Source: Dyella sp. OK004 (lineage in GTDB: Bacteria > Pseudomonadota > Gammaproteobacteria > Xanthomonadales > Rhodanobacteraceae). Taken from it: a stretch of DNA of 64,000 nt. Made by a program: the position numbers and the translations under genes. The notes beneath the pieces are model-generated. The model had not been told where the DNA came from. It made no database searches and saw only the letters and a program-made list of their open reading frames with translations. Shown here in pieces: positions 34,649-43,753 of the stretch (position 1 is its first letter; each line of letters opens with the position of its first letter). Location of the stretch: positions 1 to 64,000 of the forward strand of contig NZ_FOZI01000004.1 of assembly GCF_900114495.1 (NCBI RefSeq), given 5' to 3'.

Positions 34649-35524
34649 ATGCAACAGGCACCCCACCGACCCGAGGTCAAAGCCTTCTTCCACGCCGACA
34701 CCTGCACGTTCACTTATGTCGTGCACGAAGGCCGGGCTGCTGTGGTCATCGATCCGGTGCTGGACTACAACGCCGTTACCGCGCGCACGTCGACGGCGTC
34801 GGCGGATGCCGTTATCGCCTATGTGCACGAACATCGCCTGACGGTGGAATGGATTCTGGAAACCCACGCGCACGCGGACCATCTCAGTGCCGGCGACCAC
34901 CTGCGCGACGTCTTTGGCGCGCATCTGGCCATCGGTCGCGGCATCACCCAGGTGCAGGCCCGCTTCAAGACGTTGTTCGGTTTCGGCGAGGACTTCGTGC
35001 CAGACGGGCGCCAGTTCGACCGCCTGCTGGAGGATGGCGATGTGCTGCATGCCGGTGTACTGGACATCCGCGTGATGGCCACGCCAGGTCATACCGATGA
35101 TGGCCTGACCTATCTGATCGGTGATGCCGCCTTCGTGGGCGACACCGTGTTCGCCCCCGAGACAGGCACGGCGCGTTGCGATTTCCCCGGCGGGGACGCC
35201 GCCCGGCTGTACGCTTCCATCCAGAAGATCCTGGCACTGCCGGCCGGCACGCGCCTGTTCCTCTGCCACGACTACCCACCTGTTACGCGCGAGGCCGTCG
35301 CCGAATGCAGCATCGCGGCGCAGCAGCAGAACAATGTGCACGTAAAGCGCGGCATTGAAGAAGTCGACTTTGTCGCGATGCGTACTGCACGCGACGCTAC
35401 CCTGGCACCGCCGAGGCTGGCGCTGCCGGCGTTGCAGGTGAATATCCGTGCTGGCCGCCTGCCGCCGGAGGAGGACGGGGTGCGCTATCTGCGTCTGCCG
35501 CTCAACCGTTTCGGCAAGTCGTGA
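34649..35524 (+). CDS. MBL-fold metallo-hydrolase, ETHE1/persulfide dioxygenase-like
   Basis: A 291-residue metallo-beta-lactamase fold protein. Metal-binding residues are in THAHADH (His73, His75, Asp77, His78), His148 (TPGHTDD), Asp165 and His207 (LCHDY). The layout, including FVGDTVFAPETGTARCDFPGGDAARLY, resembles ETHE1-like persulfide dioxygenases and related sulfide-detoxification hydrolases more than classical glyoxalase II. The substrate is inferred, not shown. No rhodanese or sulfide-quinone reductase gene is adjacent. The start has GAGGG about 11 bases upstream; 13 further codons are open. Confidence 0.82.
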   Translation: MQQAPHRPEVKAFFHADTCTFTYVVHEGRAAVVIDPVLDYNAVTARTSTASADAVIAYVHEHRLTVEWILETHAHADHLSAGDHLRDVFGAHLAIGRGITQVQARFKTLFGFGEDFVPDGRQFDRLLEDGDVLHAGVLDIRVMATPGHTDDGLTYLIGDAAFVGDTVFAPETGTARCDFPGGDAARLYASIQKILALPAGTRLFLCHDYPPVTREAVAECSIAAQQQNNVHVKRGIEEVDFVAMRTARDATLAPPRLALPALQVNIRAGRLPPEEDGVRYLRLPLNRFGKS

Positions 35525-35534
35525 TGGCAGTGCT

Positions 35535-36236
35535 TCAGTAGGCCAGCTTCGGCCGCCAATCCGCCCCACGCCCTTCCGGCGTGTAGTCGAGCAAGTTCCA
35601 TAGCGGCCAGGCCATATCGACATGCCGGGGATCCTGCCCCGGCTCCGCCGGCACAAACATCAGCTCGGTGGCGTACGTGTGATAGACGCGGCCGTCGCGG
35701 CGCGTAAACACATTGAGTATCGGCATCTGGCCGCCGTCCGGACGCTCGCCGTGATAGTCGGTGTTATAGCTGTTGTTGGCGGAGGAGAGCAGCGGCAGGT
35801 TCACCCAGCCGTGCTCGTGTGCGAATTCCTGGATGCGCGCGACAGGCGACTTGGCGACCACCACGAGATTGACGCGCTGAAGCGCATGATGCGCTGCGCC
35901 GTTCCAGCCTTCGAGGATTGAGGTGCAGGACGGGCAGGCGTTCTGCATCGCCGGGCCGTACATAAAGCTGTAAACCACCAGGCTGTCTTTGCCATCACGG
36001 AACAGCTCGGACAAACGCACGGTGGGCGAGGCTCCCTGATCCTGCGCAGCGATGCCGGCCCGCTCGAACACATAATCTTCTTTCACCTCGCCGCCCAAGG
36101 GCAGGGTGCGCCTCATCGCGGCGACGGCTTCGATCTGGTGGCGCAGGTCGATCTCGGCCCGCAGCAGCTGGTCGCGGGCCATGCGGTAAGCGGCGCTCTC
36201 TTGTGGGAAGCGGGTGGCGTGCAATGACTGGTTCAT
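35535..36236 (-). CDS. DUF899 family thioredoxin-like protein
   Basis: A 233-residue protein of the DUF899 (AhpC/TSA-related) family. It opens with LHATRFPQESAAYRMARDQLL and has the thioredoxin-like segment SLVVYSFMYG then ACPSCTSILEGWNG with Cys101 and Cys104, and ends near DYTPEGRGADWRP. Its biochemical role is unknown; the CxxC suggests redox activity. The start ATG has AGGAGA 5-6 bases upstream. It converges on the metallo-hydrolase gene with a 10-base gap. Confidence 0.87.
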   Translation of the reverse strand: MNQSLHATRFPQESAAYRMARDQLLRAEIDLRHQIEAVAAMRRTLPLGGEVKEDYVFERAGIAAQDQGASPTVRLSELFRDGKDSLVVYSFMYGPAMQNACPSCTSILEGWNGAAHHALQRVNLVVVAKSPVARIQEFAHEHGWVNLPLLSSANNSYNTDYHGERPDGGQMPILNVFTRRDGRVYHTYATELMFVPAEPGQDPRHVDMAWPLWNLLDYTPEGRGADWRPKLAY

Positions 36237-36277
36237 GGCCTCTCCTGCAGCTAGGCAAAAAAACCGGAAGCGCGGCC

Positions 36278-36364
36278 ACCTGTAGGAGCCCACCCTGTGG
36301 GCGATGCTCTTCCATCACGCGTCCATTCGGCGGGCTATCACGCACAGGGTGCGCTCCTACAGGT
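36278..36364. repeat. palindromic repeat of the TGTAGGAGCG type (family B)
   Basis: Arms ACCTGTAGGAGCCCACCCTG and the reverse complement of the matching right arm (36343-36364) pair over 22 bases with one mismatch; about 43 bases separate them. The sequence resembles the TGTAGGAGCGCACCCTGTGCGCGA-type repeat common between genes of pseudomonads and xanthomonads. It lies between the DUF899 gene and bioC. Confidence 0.75.
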
Positions 36365-36436
36365 ACGCCGCCGCGGACCGCAAAGGCGACACGATAGTCG
36401 CCCAGCCATGAAGAACCCGTATCGGGAATGTGGAAT

Positions 36437-37318
36437 TCAGCGCCGCCGCGAACCGCGCAGGCTGTCCACCGAGAAACTGGCAATCTCGCCGCCGTCTTTG
36501 CCGCGACGCGACTGGCCCGGCGGCGGGCCCCAGGCGTGCGCCGTCACTACTTCCCAGGTGGCGGGAATACGCCCATCGACGCGCATGGTTTCGTAGGCCG
36601 CAAGCATTTGCTGGTAGTGGCGTTTGCCCGTGAGGCCGCGCTCGCGCGTGGTGTCGGCATTGGTCGCGCCCAGGCCCTGCAGTTCTTTCAACAGCATCCG
36701 CGGTTCGCTATAGGTCAGCGTGTAGCGATCCACATCCAGCACCGGATCGCGCAAGCCGGCGGCAATCATCGCGTCACCCAGATCGTGCATATCCAGAAAG
36801 CGGCTGACGTGCGGCTGTTGATCCGCGCTGGCCCAGGCCGCGCGCAATTCCTTCAGCGTGTCGGGGCCGAAGGTGGAGAAGGTGAGCAGGCCGCCCGGCT
36901 TTAGTACGCGCACGCATTCGCCGAACAACCCCTGCAAGTCATCGACCCACTGAAAACACAGGTTGGAATGCAGCACGTCGACGCTGTGATCAGGCAGCGG
37001 CAATGCGGTGGCTTCGGCGCACACGCGCTGGAACGGCTTCAGCCAGCTGGCGTGCTGTTTCGCGGCACGCAGCATGGGCAAGGCCAGATCCATGGCGATC
37101 ACCTGCGCCTTGGCATAGCGCTTCTTCAGCAGCGCGCTGCCGCGGCCGGTGCCGGCGCCGACGTCCACCACGCGCTCAGGCGTTTGCAGATAGAAGTCCA
37201 GACGCTCCAGCAGCACGTTCTGCACTTCGCGTTGCAACGCATCGTGTTGTTCGTAGGTGCGCGCGGCGCGGCTGAAATTGCGCCGCACTTGCTGGCGATC
37301 GACGTGAAACTCGCTCAT
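36437..37318 (-). CDS. bioC: malonyl-ACP O-methyltransferase BioC
   Basis: A 293-residue SAM-dependent methyltransferase. The motif I VVDVGAGTGRGSALL (about 50-64), the post-I Asp in VIAMDLALPML and the FQWVDDLQGLFGECVRVLKPGG segment match BioC. It methylates malonyl-ACP so that fatty-acid synthesis can build the pimeloyl moiety of biotin. Its ATG overlaps the bioH stop (ATGA). The C-terminal 40 residues are longer and basic compared with E. coli BioC (251 aa). Last gene of the biotin operon. Confidence 0.92.
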   Translation of the reverse strand: MSEFHVDRQQVRRNFSRAARTYEQHDALQREVQNVLLERLDFYLQTPERVVDVGAGTGRGSALLKKRYAKAQVIAMDLALPMLRAAKQHASWLKPFQRVCAEATALPLPDHSVDVLHSNLCFQWVDDLQGLFGECVRVLKPGGLLTFSTFGPDTLKELRAAWASADQQPHVSRFLDMHDLGDAMIAAGLRDPVLDVDRYTLTYSEPRMLLKELQGLGATNADTTRERGLTGKRHYQQMLAAYETMRVDGRIPATWEVVTAHAWGPPPGQSRRGKDGGEIASFSVDSLRGSRRR

Positions 37319-38085
37319 CGGTAAGCGTCCAGCATGGGGGTAAGCGCCTGCACCACGGCATCGGTGTGGCCGAAGAAGGGCGCATGTCCGGCGCGTTCGA
37401 TCTCACGGTAAGTGCCGCCGCATTGCGAGGCCGACCACTGCATGGCCTGCGGCGGCACCAGGCGGTCGCGATGGCCGGCGATCCACGTGCTGGGCACGGC
37501 CAGATCGGGCAACGCGGCGCGACGGTCGCTGGTTTCCAGGATGCGGATGCCTTCCTGCAACACGCGCAGATCCGGCTCGCCGCGGTCGAACACCAGGGTG
37601 CGCAGATGGCGCAGCTCGCCGCGCGGGTCGGTGCTGCCCATCGCTTCCAGCGTCAGGAAGCGCTCCAGAGTGGCGTGGTAGTCGGTTTCCAGATCGGTCG
37701 CGAGCTCATGCACCAGGTCGGCACTGTTGCCATAAGGCCAGCCGGCATCGCGCACGAACTTTGGCGTCGCGCACAGCATGGCCAGCCCGCGCGCATGTGC
37801 CGGGCGTTCCAGCGCCGCCGTCAGCGCAATCAATCCGCCGAGCGACCAGCCCAGCCATAGCGCCGGTGGTGTGGCTTTGACGATCGCGGCCGCGCAGGCC
37901 GACGGCTCCAACGGAATGCCGCAATCGCGTGAATAGCCGTGACCAGGCAGGTCGACCACATACAGTGTGCAGCGTGCTTCCAGTGCTTCCGTCAATGGCG
38001 CGAGCACGCCGCCGTGCATGGCCCAGCCGTGCAGCATCACCAGCGGCACCGGCCCGGTGCCGCGCACTCCGATGTGCAGCGTCAT
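37315..38085 (-). CDS. bioH: pimeloyl-ACP methyl ester carboxylesterase BioH
   Basis: A 256-residue alpha/beta hydrolase, same length as E. coli BioH. Nucleophile elbow GWSLGG (Ser81), an acid in [10 protein letters not shown] and His234 in RAGHAPFF form the triad. It cleaves the methyl ester of pimeloyl-ACP, ending the BioC-BioH route. The start is the ATG of MTLHIGVRG, overlapping the trhO stop by 4 bases. The frame is open far upstream inside trhO but has no support there. Confidence 0.93.
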   Translation of the reverse strand: MTLHIGVRGTGPVPLVMLHGWAMHGGVLAPLTEALEARCTLYVVDLPGHGYSRDCGIPLEPSACAAAIVKATPPALWLGWSLGGLIALTAALERPAHARGLAMLCATPKFVRDAGWPYGNSADLVHELATDLETDYHATLERFLTLEAMGSTDPRGELRHLRTLVFDRGEPDLRVLQEGIRILETSDRRAALPDLAVPSTWIAGHRDRLVPPQAMQWSASQCGGTYREIERAGHAPFFGHTDAVVQALTPMLDAYR

Positions 38086-38846
38086 GGTTCCTTCTCCCCC
38101 GTGGGGAGCTCGTCGGTACTGGCGGGCAAAAGCTGCTTGTCCACCGCGCCACGGTCGTCGAACACGAAACAATCGCCGCGCCAATGCGCGCCATCGGTTT
38201 CCTCGAAGTACTTCAGGATGCCGCCTTCGAGCTGGAACACGCATTTCATGCCGATGTCCTGCATGTGCAGCACGGCCTTCTCGCAGCGGATGCCGCCGGT
38301 GCAGTAGGACACCACGGTCTTGCCGTCGTAGCGCTCGCGATCGGCGGCGATGGCGGCGGGGAATTCGGTGAAGCTCGCGATGCGATAGTCGATCGCCTGT
38401 TCGAACAGGCCAACGTCGGTCTCGTAGTCGTTGCGCGTATCCAGCAGCACCACTTCGCGGCCATCGTCGTCGCGGCCCTGATCCAGCCAGCGGCGCAAGG
38501 TGGCTGGCGTAACGGAGGGAGCGCGCTCGCCTTCCGGACGGATCGCCGGCATGCGCATGGTGATGATCTCTTTCTTCAGACGTACCCGCATGCGGCCGAA
38601 CGGCGCGCCATCGGAGATCGACTCCTTCGGCACGATGTCCGCGAAACGGGTGTCCTCGCGCAGCCATGCCATGAACGCATCGGTCGCTTCGCGCGGTCCG
38701 GCCAGGAACAGGTTGATACCTTCGGGCGCGAGCAGGATGGTTCCCTTCAGCGCCAGCGCGTGGCAGCGCTCGCGCACGCGCTCGCGCAGCGCTGGCAGGT
38801 CGTCCAGGCCGACGAATTTATAGGCAGAGAGATTGACGGTCGACAT
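38082..38846 (-). CDS. trhO: tRNA uridine(34) hydroxylase, rhodanese-like
   Basis: A 254-residue TrhO/YceA-type protein. The rhodanese domain (about 130-230) has the active-site loop CTGGIRC (Cys182, Cys188), and the N-terminal domain has [13 protein letters not shown]. TrhO makes 5-hydroxyuridine at tRNA position 34 using prephenate in its known bacterial examples. It lies between bioF (26-base gap) and bioH (4-base overlap), so it is read as part of the biotin operon although it has no known role in biotin synthesis. Confidence 0.92.
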   Translation of the reverse strand: MSTVNLSAYKFVGLDDLPALRERVRERCHALALKGTILLAPEGINLFLAGPREATDAFMAWLREDTRFADIVPKESISDGAPFGRMRVRLKKEIITMRMPAIRPEGERAPSVTPATLRRWLDQGRDDDGREVVLLDTRNDYETDVGLFEQAIDYRIASFTEFPAAIAADRERYDGKTVVSYCTGGIRCEKAVLHMQDIGMKCVFQLEGGILKYFEETDGAHWRGDCFVFDDRGAVDKQLLPASTDELPTGEKEP

Positions 38847-38872
38847 GGGAAGCTACGGCAGCAAGGCCCGCA

Positions 38873-40054
38873 TTATACGGGGGTGGCCGAAACGAGTCCG
38901 GACAAGGCTTCCAGCAGCCGATCGACGTGCTCTTCCTCATGCGCGGCCGACAAGGTGATACGCAGCCTCGCTTTGCCTTGCGGCACGGTGGGCGGCCGGA
39001 TGGCGCCGACCAGGAAACCCTGTGCTTCCAGTGCCTGTGCCCCATCGAGCGCGGTTTGGGCCTCGCCCAGCAACAACGGTTGGATCGCGGTAGGCGATGG
39101 CATCAGTGGCAGGCCGAGCTGCTCCGCGCCTTCGCGAAAACGGGCGATCAGTGATGTCAGTTTCTCGCGCCGCCAGTCTTCCTCGCGTGCCACGCGCACC
39201 GCGGTCAGCGCAGCGGCAGCCAATGCCGGGGGCATGGCGGTGGTGTAGATATAAGTGCGTGCGGATTGCAGCAGGCCATCGATCAGCGCCGCCGAGCCGG
39301 CGACAAACGCACCGTGGCAACCAAGCGCCTTGCCCAGCGTCGCCATCAGCACCGGCACCTCGCGCTGGCCCAGCGCCAACGCACTGAGGCTGCCGGCACC
39401 GTCGTCGCCCAGCACGCCCAGGCCATGCGCGTCGTCCACCATGAAGGTGGCGCCTTCGCGCCGGCATAGCGACGCCAGCTCGCGTAGCGGTGCGATATCG
39501 CCGTCCATGCTGAATACGCCGTCGGTCGCCAGCAATGCGGCAGCCTCGCTACGACTCGCGAGCTGACGCGCGGCAGCAGCCACGTCAGCGTGCGGATAGC
39601 GCTTCAGCTCCGCACCGGCGAGTTGCGCACCGTCGAGCAAGCAGGCGTGGTTGAGCTTGTCCTGCACACACACATCGCCGTCCTGCAGCAGCGCCTGCAT
39701 CACCCCGAGGTTGGCCATATAGCCGGTGGAAAACAGCAGCGCGCGTTCGCGCCCGGTCCATTCGGCCAGCGCTTCTTCCAGCGCAGCGTGCTCGGCGCGA
39801 TGGCCGCAGATCAGATGTGCCGAACCGCTGCCCACACCCTCGTCATCCGCGACGCGCTTGAGCGCGGCGATCAGCTGCGGGTGCTGGGCAAGGCCGAGAT
39901 AGTCGTTGCTGCAGAACGACAGCAGCCGGCGTCCGTCACTCTCCAGCCACGGCCCTTCCGCATGCTCGATCGTGCGCAGGCGGCGCAGCAATTGAGCCTG
40001 CGCGCGCTCGGCGGTGCGCTGGGCAAGGCGATCGGTGAGCGATGGACGGGGCAT
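38873..40054 (-). CDS. bioF: 8-amino-7-oxononanoate synthase
   Basis: A 393-residue PLP fold-type I enzyme that joins pimeloyl-ACP and alanine in biotin synthesis. Markers: FCSNDYLGLA near 50, GSGSAHLICGH, DDAHG (Asp207) and the PLP lysine 242 in ATLGKALGCHG. The start is uncertain. The ATG of MPRPSL lacks a Shine-Dalgarno because a hairpin (40063-40079) occupies that place. An upstream in-frame start (near 40108) would overlap the end of bioB and allow coupling. Confidence 0.94.
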   Translation of the reverse strand: MPRPSLTDRLAQRTAERAQAQLLRRLRTIEHAEGPWLESDGRRLLSFCSNDYLGLAQHPQLIAALKRVADDEGVGSGSAHLICGHRAEHAALEEALAEWTGRERALLFSTGYMANLGVMQALLQDGDVCVQDKLNHACLLDGAQLAGAELKRYPHADVAAAARQLASRSEAAALLATDGVFSMDGDIAPLRELASLCRREGATFMVDDAHGLGVLGDDGAGSLSALALGQREVPVLMATLGKALGCHGAFVAGSAALIDGLLQSARTYIYTTAMPPALAAAALTAVRVAREEDWRREKLTSLIARFREGAEQLGLPLMPSPTAIQPLLLGEAQTALDGAQALEAQGFLVGAIRPPTVPQGKARLRITLSAAHEEEHVDRLLEALSGLVSATPV

Positions 40055-40062
40055 GGCGAAGA

Positions 40063-40079
40063 GGGGGCGATACGCCCCC
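40063..40079 (-). promoter_or_regulatory. hairpin between bioB and bioF
   Basis: On the transcript GGGGGCG, loop TAT, CGCCCCC form a 7-bp GC stem immediately after the bioB stop codon and 8 bases before the ATG assigned to bioF. It has no U-tract. It may tune bioF translation or protect the bioB end. Confidence 0.4.
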
Positions 40080-40083
40080 GCAA

Positions 40084-41124
40084 TCAGGCCGCGACGCTGC
40101 AGCCGCAACCGTTACCGCAACTCGCGTCGGCGGTTTCCAGAATGTCGGCGTGCACGGTGCCGGCTTCTTCCACCACCTGCAGCGGATGCAGATCCAGTCG
40201 CGCAAACAGCTGGCGGTCGTGCTCCACATCCGGGTTGCCGGTGGTCAGCAATTTCTCGCCGTAGAAGATCGAATTGGCGCCAGCAAAAAAGCATAGCGCC
40301 TGCACAGCATCGTCCATCTGCTGGCGGCCGGCGGACAGACGCACCATCGAGGCCGGCATCAACAGGCGCGCGACGGCGATCGTGCGCACGAACTCAAACG
40401 GGTCCAGCGCATCGGTGCCGGCCAGCGGCGTACCTTCCACCTGCACCAACTGATTGATCGGCACCGACTGCGGATGCTCGGGCAGATTGGCCAGCGTCTG
40501 CAGCAGGCCGGCGCGCTGCACGCGCGACTCGCCCATGCCGACGATACCGCCGCAGCAGGTTTTCAGGCCCGCTTCGCGCACGTGCTCCAGCGTATCTAGG
40601 CGATCCTGGTACTGGCGCGTGTGGATGACTTCGCCGTAGAACTCCGGCGCGGTATCCAGGTTGTGGTTGTAGTAGTCCAGGCCGGCGCTCTTCAGCGTCT
40701 GCGCCTGCCTGCCGTCGAGCATGCCCAGCGTGACGCAGGTTTCCAGGCCCAAAGCCTTCACCGCGGAAACGATCTCCGCCACCTTGACCACGTCGCGATC
40801 CTTCGGGCTGCGCCATGCCGCGCCCATGCAGAAGCGGCTGGCGCCGGCATTCTTGGCCGCCTGAGCGCGCGCCACCACTGCGTCCACGCTCATCAGCTTC
40901 TGCGCCTGCACGCCGGTGTCGTAGCGCGCGGCTTGCGGGCAGTAAGCGCAATCTTCAGGGCAGCCACCGGTCTTGATCGACAGCAGGGTGGATACCTGCA
41001 CGGCGTTCGGATCGTGGTGTTCGCGATGCAACGAATGCGCGCGATGCAGCAGTTCGTTGAACGGCAGCGCGAACAGCGCGGCGACTTCGTCGCGGGTCCA
41101 GTCGTGGCGGATGGCGTGGGCCAT
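40084..41124 (-). CDS. bioB: biotin synthase
   Basis: A 346-residue radical-SAM enzyme inserting sulfur into dethiobiotin. The 4Fe-4S motif CPEDCAYC gives Cys55, Cys59 and Cys62. [23 protein letters not shown] and an Arg in VRLSAGR fit the 2Fe-2S site. A Cys-rich tail ([12 protein letters not shown]) ends the protein. It is the first gene of the reverse-strand biotin operon. A TTGACA on the minus strand (41177-41182) could be its -35 box, but the -10 is poor; TGACAG and CTGTCA flank this site as a loose inverted repeat. Confidence 0.97.
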   Translation of the reverse strand: MAHAIRHDWTRDEVAALFALPFNELLHRAHSLHREHHDPNAVQVSTLLSIKTGGCPEDCAYCPQAARYDTGVQAQKLMSVDAVVARAQAAKNAGASRFCMGAAWRSPKDRDVVKVAEIVSAVKALGLETCVTLGMLDGRQAQTLKSAGLDYYNHNLDTAPEFYGEVIHTRQYQDRLDTLEHVREAGLKTCCGGIVGMGESRVQRAGLLQTLANLPEHPQSVPINQLVQVEGTPLAGTDALDPFEFVRTIAVARLLMPASMVRLSAGRQQMDDAVQALCFFAGANSIFYGEKLLTTGNPDVEHDRQLFARLDLHPLQVVEEAGTVHADILETADASCGNGCGCSVAA

Positions 41125-41269
41125 GGGGCTAGCTCTGGGGGTGGGGAGCGTGACAGTGTGGCAGCGGCTTTCCGCCTGTCAACTTCCAAAGGTCATTTCT
41201 TGTTGACGATGCGCCAGGGTATGGCTGCGCTACCATCGGCCTCAATCTTTATTGAACGGAGTGAGGGAC

Positions 41270-41476
41270 ATGAGCGCAGGACAAGGCAGCGGCGGCAACG
41301 TACTCGCAGCAATCTGCAGCTTCTTCATCCCCGGCCTCGGCCAGCTGGTGCAAGGACGCCTGCTGATCGCCATTGTGATGTTCGTGCTAGCCGGCATCCT
41401 GTGGATCGTGTGGCTGGGCTGGATCATCCACCTGTGGTCGATCCTCGACGCCGCGCTGTTCAAGCCGCGCGGCTGA
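41270..41476 (+). CDS. small two-helix membrane protein, TM2-like
   Basis: A 68-residue protein with two hydrophobic segments: ICSFFIPGLGQLVQG followed by IAIVMFVLAGILWIVWLGWIIHLWSIL. The PGLGQ turn is like that in TM2-type and related small membrane proteins. The ATG has GAGGG 3-7 bases upstream, and six further codons upstream are open. Function unknown. It starts 146 bases from bioB in divergent orientation and its stop is 10 bases before comF, suggesting co-transcription. Confidence 0.75.
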   Translation: MSAGQGSGGNVLAAICSFFIPGLGQLVQGRLLIAIVMFVLAGILWIVWLGWIIHLWSILDAALFKPRG

Positions 41477-41486
41477 GCCACCCGCC

Positions 41487-42212
41487 ATGCGCACGGATGC
41501 GCTGACCCGCACCTTCCGAGCCCGCCTCGCCCGGTTACAGGCCGCATTGCTGCCGTGGCGCTGCCAGCTGTGCGGCGCACCCGGCCAGGACGGCCTCGAC
41601 CTCTGCCATGCCTGCGATGCGGATCTTCCGCGCAACCGCAGCTGCTGCGCCCGTTGCGCTTTGCCACTGCCGCATGCTGCCGAGCTGTGCGGTGAATGCC
41701 AGCGCAGGTTGCCGCCATGGGACGCGGCCTGGGCACCGTTCCGCTACGGCTGGCCGCTGGATCGGTTGGAATCGCGCTTCAAGTTCGGTGCTGATCTTGC
41801 GGCGGGGCGCACCCTGTCCAAACTATGGGCGCGCGAATTTACGTCGCTGGAAAAGCCGGACCTGATTCTGCCCGTACCGCTGCACCCGAAGCGCTTACGT
41901 CAACGCGGCTACAACCAGGCGCTCGAACTGGCTCGACCGCTGGCTGCCGCATGGCACGTGCCAATGCGTAGCGACATATTGCAGCGAGAGCGAGATACCG
42001 CCGCACAGACGGAACTTGACCGTGCGGCGCGCCGCCGTAACATGCGCGGCGCCTTCAGTCTTAGCGCAAGCATCGCCTTGCCCGCGCACATAGCCTTGCT
42101 GGACGACGTCATGACTACCGGTGCCACCCTGGCCGAGTGCGCGCTTCGGCTCAAGCGAGCCGGTGTGCGCCGCGTGGATGTGTGGGCGCTGGCGCGGGCG
42201 CCATCGCGTTAG
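41487..42212 (+). CDS. comF: ComF family phosphoribosyltransferase-like protein
   Basis: A 241-residue ComF-type protein. The N-terminus is a double zinc-ribbon with CxxC pairs (Cys26/29, 40/43, 54/57, 68/71). The C-terminus is a PRTase fold with the PRPP loop LLDDVMTTGATLAEC (204-218). Homologues act in uptake of transforming DNA, probably in the cytoplasm with DprA/ComFA-type partners. Its stop overlaps the convergent CehA-like gene by 4 bases. Confidence 0.9.
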   Translation: MRTDALTRTFRARLARLQAALLPWRCQLCGAPGQDGLDLCHACDADLPRNRSCCARCALPLPHAAELCGECQRRLPPWDAAWAPFRYGWPLDRLESRFKFGADLAAGRTLSKLWAREFTSLEKPDLILPVPLHPKRLRQRGYNQALELARPLAAAWHVPMRSDILQRERDTAAQTELDRAARRRNMRGAFSLSASIALPAHIALLDDVMTTGATLAECALRLKRAGVRRVDVWALARAPSR

Positions 42213-43753
42213 CGTGGAGCGTTGAGGTAGATCGGATTGCCGATCAGCAGCGGCTTACCGGAAGCGTCGCGTGCTTCGACGCGCAGCCAATGCGGCTTGC
42301 CGTCACTGGTCCATTCAAAGCGGTGGCGCAAGTCATCGCTGTCGATCGCCGTGCTGCCGGCCGCGGCGAAGGGTTTACCATCCAGCAGCGCGATCAAGGT
42401 CGCGCCCTTGGCATGGGCAACGTGCGCCTCGAAACCTACTTTCTCGCTGGCTGCGGCACGCAGCGCGTCGCCCATCGCGGCATGCCGATCATTCGCTTCG
42501 GCACTCAGTTCCAACAGGCGATCGCGACTGCCTTCTGTATCGATGAACACATGGCCGGCGCGGATGCCATCGAGAATCGCCGGCATCGACAACGCTTCCG
42601 CATGCACCACGGTGGTCGGCACGCCGGTGGGATTGGAGCCGATGCGCAGTTCGTTCTGAAACGCTTCGTGGTTGTCGCTGCCGCCAATGCCGGTAAGGCG
42701 ATAGCCCTTGGACAGCTGCTGCTCCCAGAACGGCACGCCCGAAATCGGCGTACCCGCATCGCCGCCGTTGACCACTTCAATAGCTTGCACCAGTGCCATG
42801 TCGGCGGGTGGCTGGGCTGTCCAGCCGCAACCCATGCAGACTTCGCCGCTGGCGCGGATGGCATGGTTGATCGAGATCACACCATGCAACGGCGCGATGG
42901 CGCGCAGCAGAGCGTTCCAGTCTGGCACGTCCTTGCTGCCCACGCGGAAATCCACCGGCGCCGTGGTGCCGAAGAAATTGGCGTGGCCGGTGAAGGTGGT
43001 GATCTCGCGCCCCGGAATCAGCAGTAGGCGGTCGAAGTACGGCTGCAGTTCGCGCATGGCGTTGGCATGCGACACCGTGTTGTGATCGGTGATCGCGATG
43101 AAGTCGAGGCCGCGCTGCGCCGCGCCTTGCACAGTGAAGAACAACGGGCACGGGACGCGCTGGCCGCTCTGGCTCTTGCAGCTGCCGTCGCTGTGCGCGG
43201 TATGCATGTGCAGGTCGCCGCGATACCAGCCGGCCTCCTTGCGCAACGGCGGATTCAGCACTGCGGGCTCCCATGCAGGATCGCCGGGATGACCAAACCA
43301 GATGTTGGCGGTATAGCTGGAATGACTGTCTTTGCGGATGTTCGGAATGCCCAGCACGAGTTGCCAGCGCCCCGTACGAATGGGCCCGGGCAAGTAAGAG
43401 GGCGTGGCATCGGTGGCGGCAACGGTGAACAGCTTCTTGCTGCCGCCGCTCCAGCCGCGGAAACCATCCTGCCCGCGGAAACCGTCCGGGCCGAGCAGGC
43501 CGAGATCGATAGTGGTGTGTTCATCGCGACCGCTGTAGTCGAACTGCACGGTGATGCGATTCACCCTGGCCGGCACCTCGAACGGCAGGCCGCGATAGGT
43601 CTGGTTGTCCTTGCCGCTCAGCTCGCCGTGCAGGGTAAGGTCGGGCGGTCTGTCGTTCGACGGCGCGTCTGCCGCGCGCGTGACCGTGGCGGCGAGCAGC
43701 AGCACCAGGCAAGCCAGCGCATTGATGACCAGATGACGGAAGCGAAGATTCAT
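42209..43753 (-). CDS. CehA/McbA-type PHP-domain metallohydrolase, exported
   Basis: A 514-residue protein with signal peptide 1-27 (ends TRA). A beta-sandwich region (about 35-160) precedes the PHP domain, whose metal ligands are visible in GDLHMHTAHSD (His182, His184, His187) and ITDHN (Asp223, His224). A GSDNHE motif further on adds ligands. Such enzymes hydrolyse phosphoesters or carbamates. Its ATG overlaps the phospholipase stop by 4 bases, so it is translated with that gene and probably acts after it on the same substrate. Confidence 0.85.
   Translation of the reverse strand: MNLRFRHLVINALACLVLLLAATVTRAADAPSNDRPPDLTLHGELSGKDNQTYRGLPFEVPARVNRITVQFDYSGRDEHTTIDLGLLGPDGFRGQDGFRGWSGGSKKLFTVAATDATPSYLPGPIRTGRWQLVLGIPNIRKDSHSSYTANIWFGHPGDPAWEPAVLNPPLRKEAGWYRGDLHMHTAHSDGSCKSQSGQRVPCPLFFTVQGAAQRGLDFIAITDHNTVSHANAMRELQPYFDRLLLIPGREITTFTGHANFFGTTAPVDFRVGSKDVPDWNALLRAIAPLHGVISINHAIRASGEVCMGCGWTAQPPADMALVQAIEVVNGGDAGTPISGVPFWEQQLSKGYRLTGIGGSDNHEAFQNELRIGSNPTGVPTTVVHAEALSMPAILDGIRAGHVFIDTEGSRDRLLELSAEANDRHAAMGDALRAAASEKVGFEAHVAHAKGATLIALLDGKPFAAAGSTAIDSDDLRHRFEWTSDGKPHWLRVEARDASGKPLLIGNPIYLNAPR

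Noticed and set aside
38086-38667. Upstream extension of bioH inside trhO
   Set aside because: It is the other frame of trhO; BioH homologues start at MTLHIG-like sequence.
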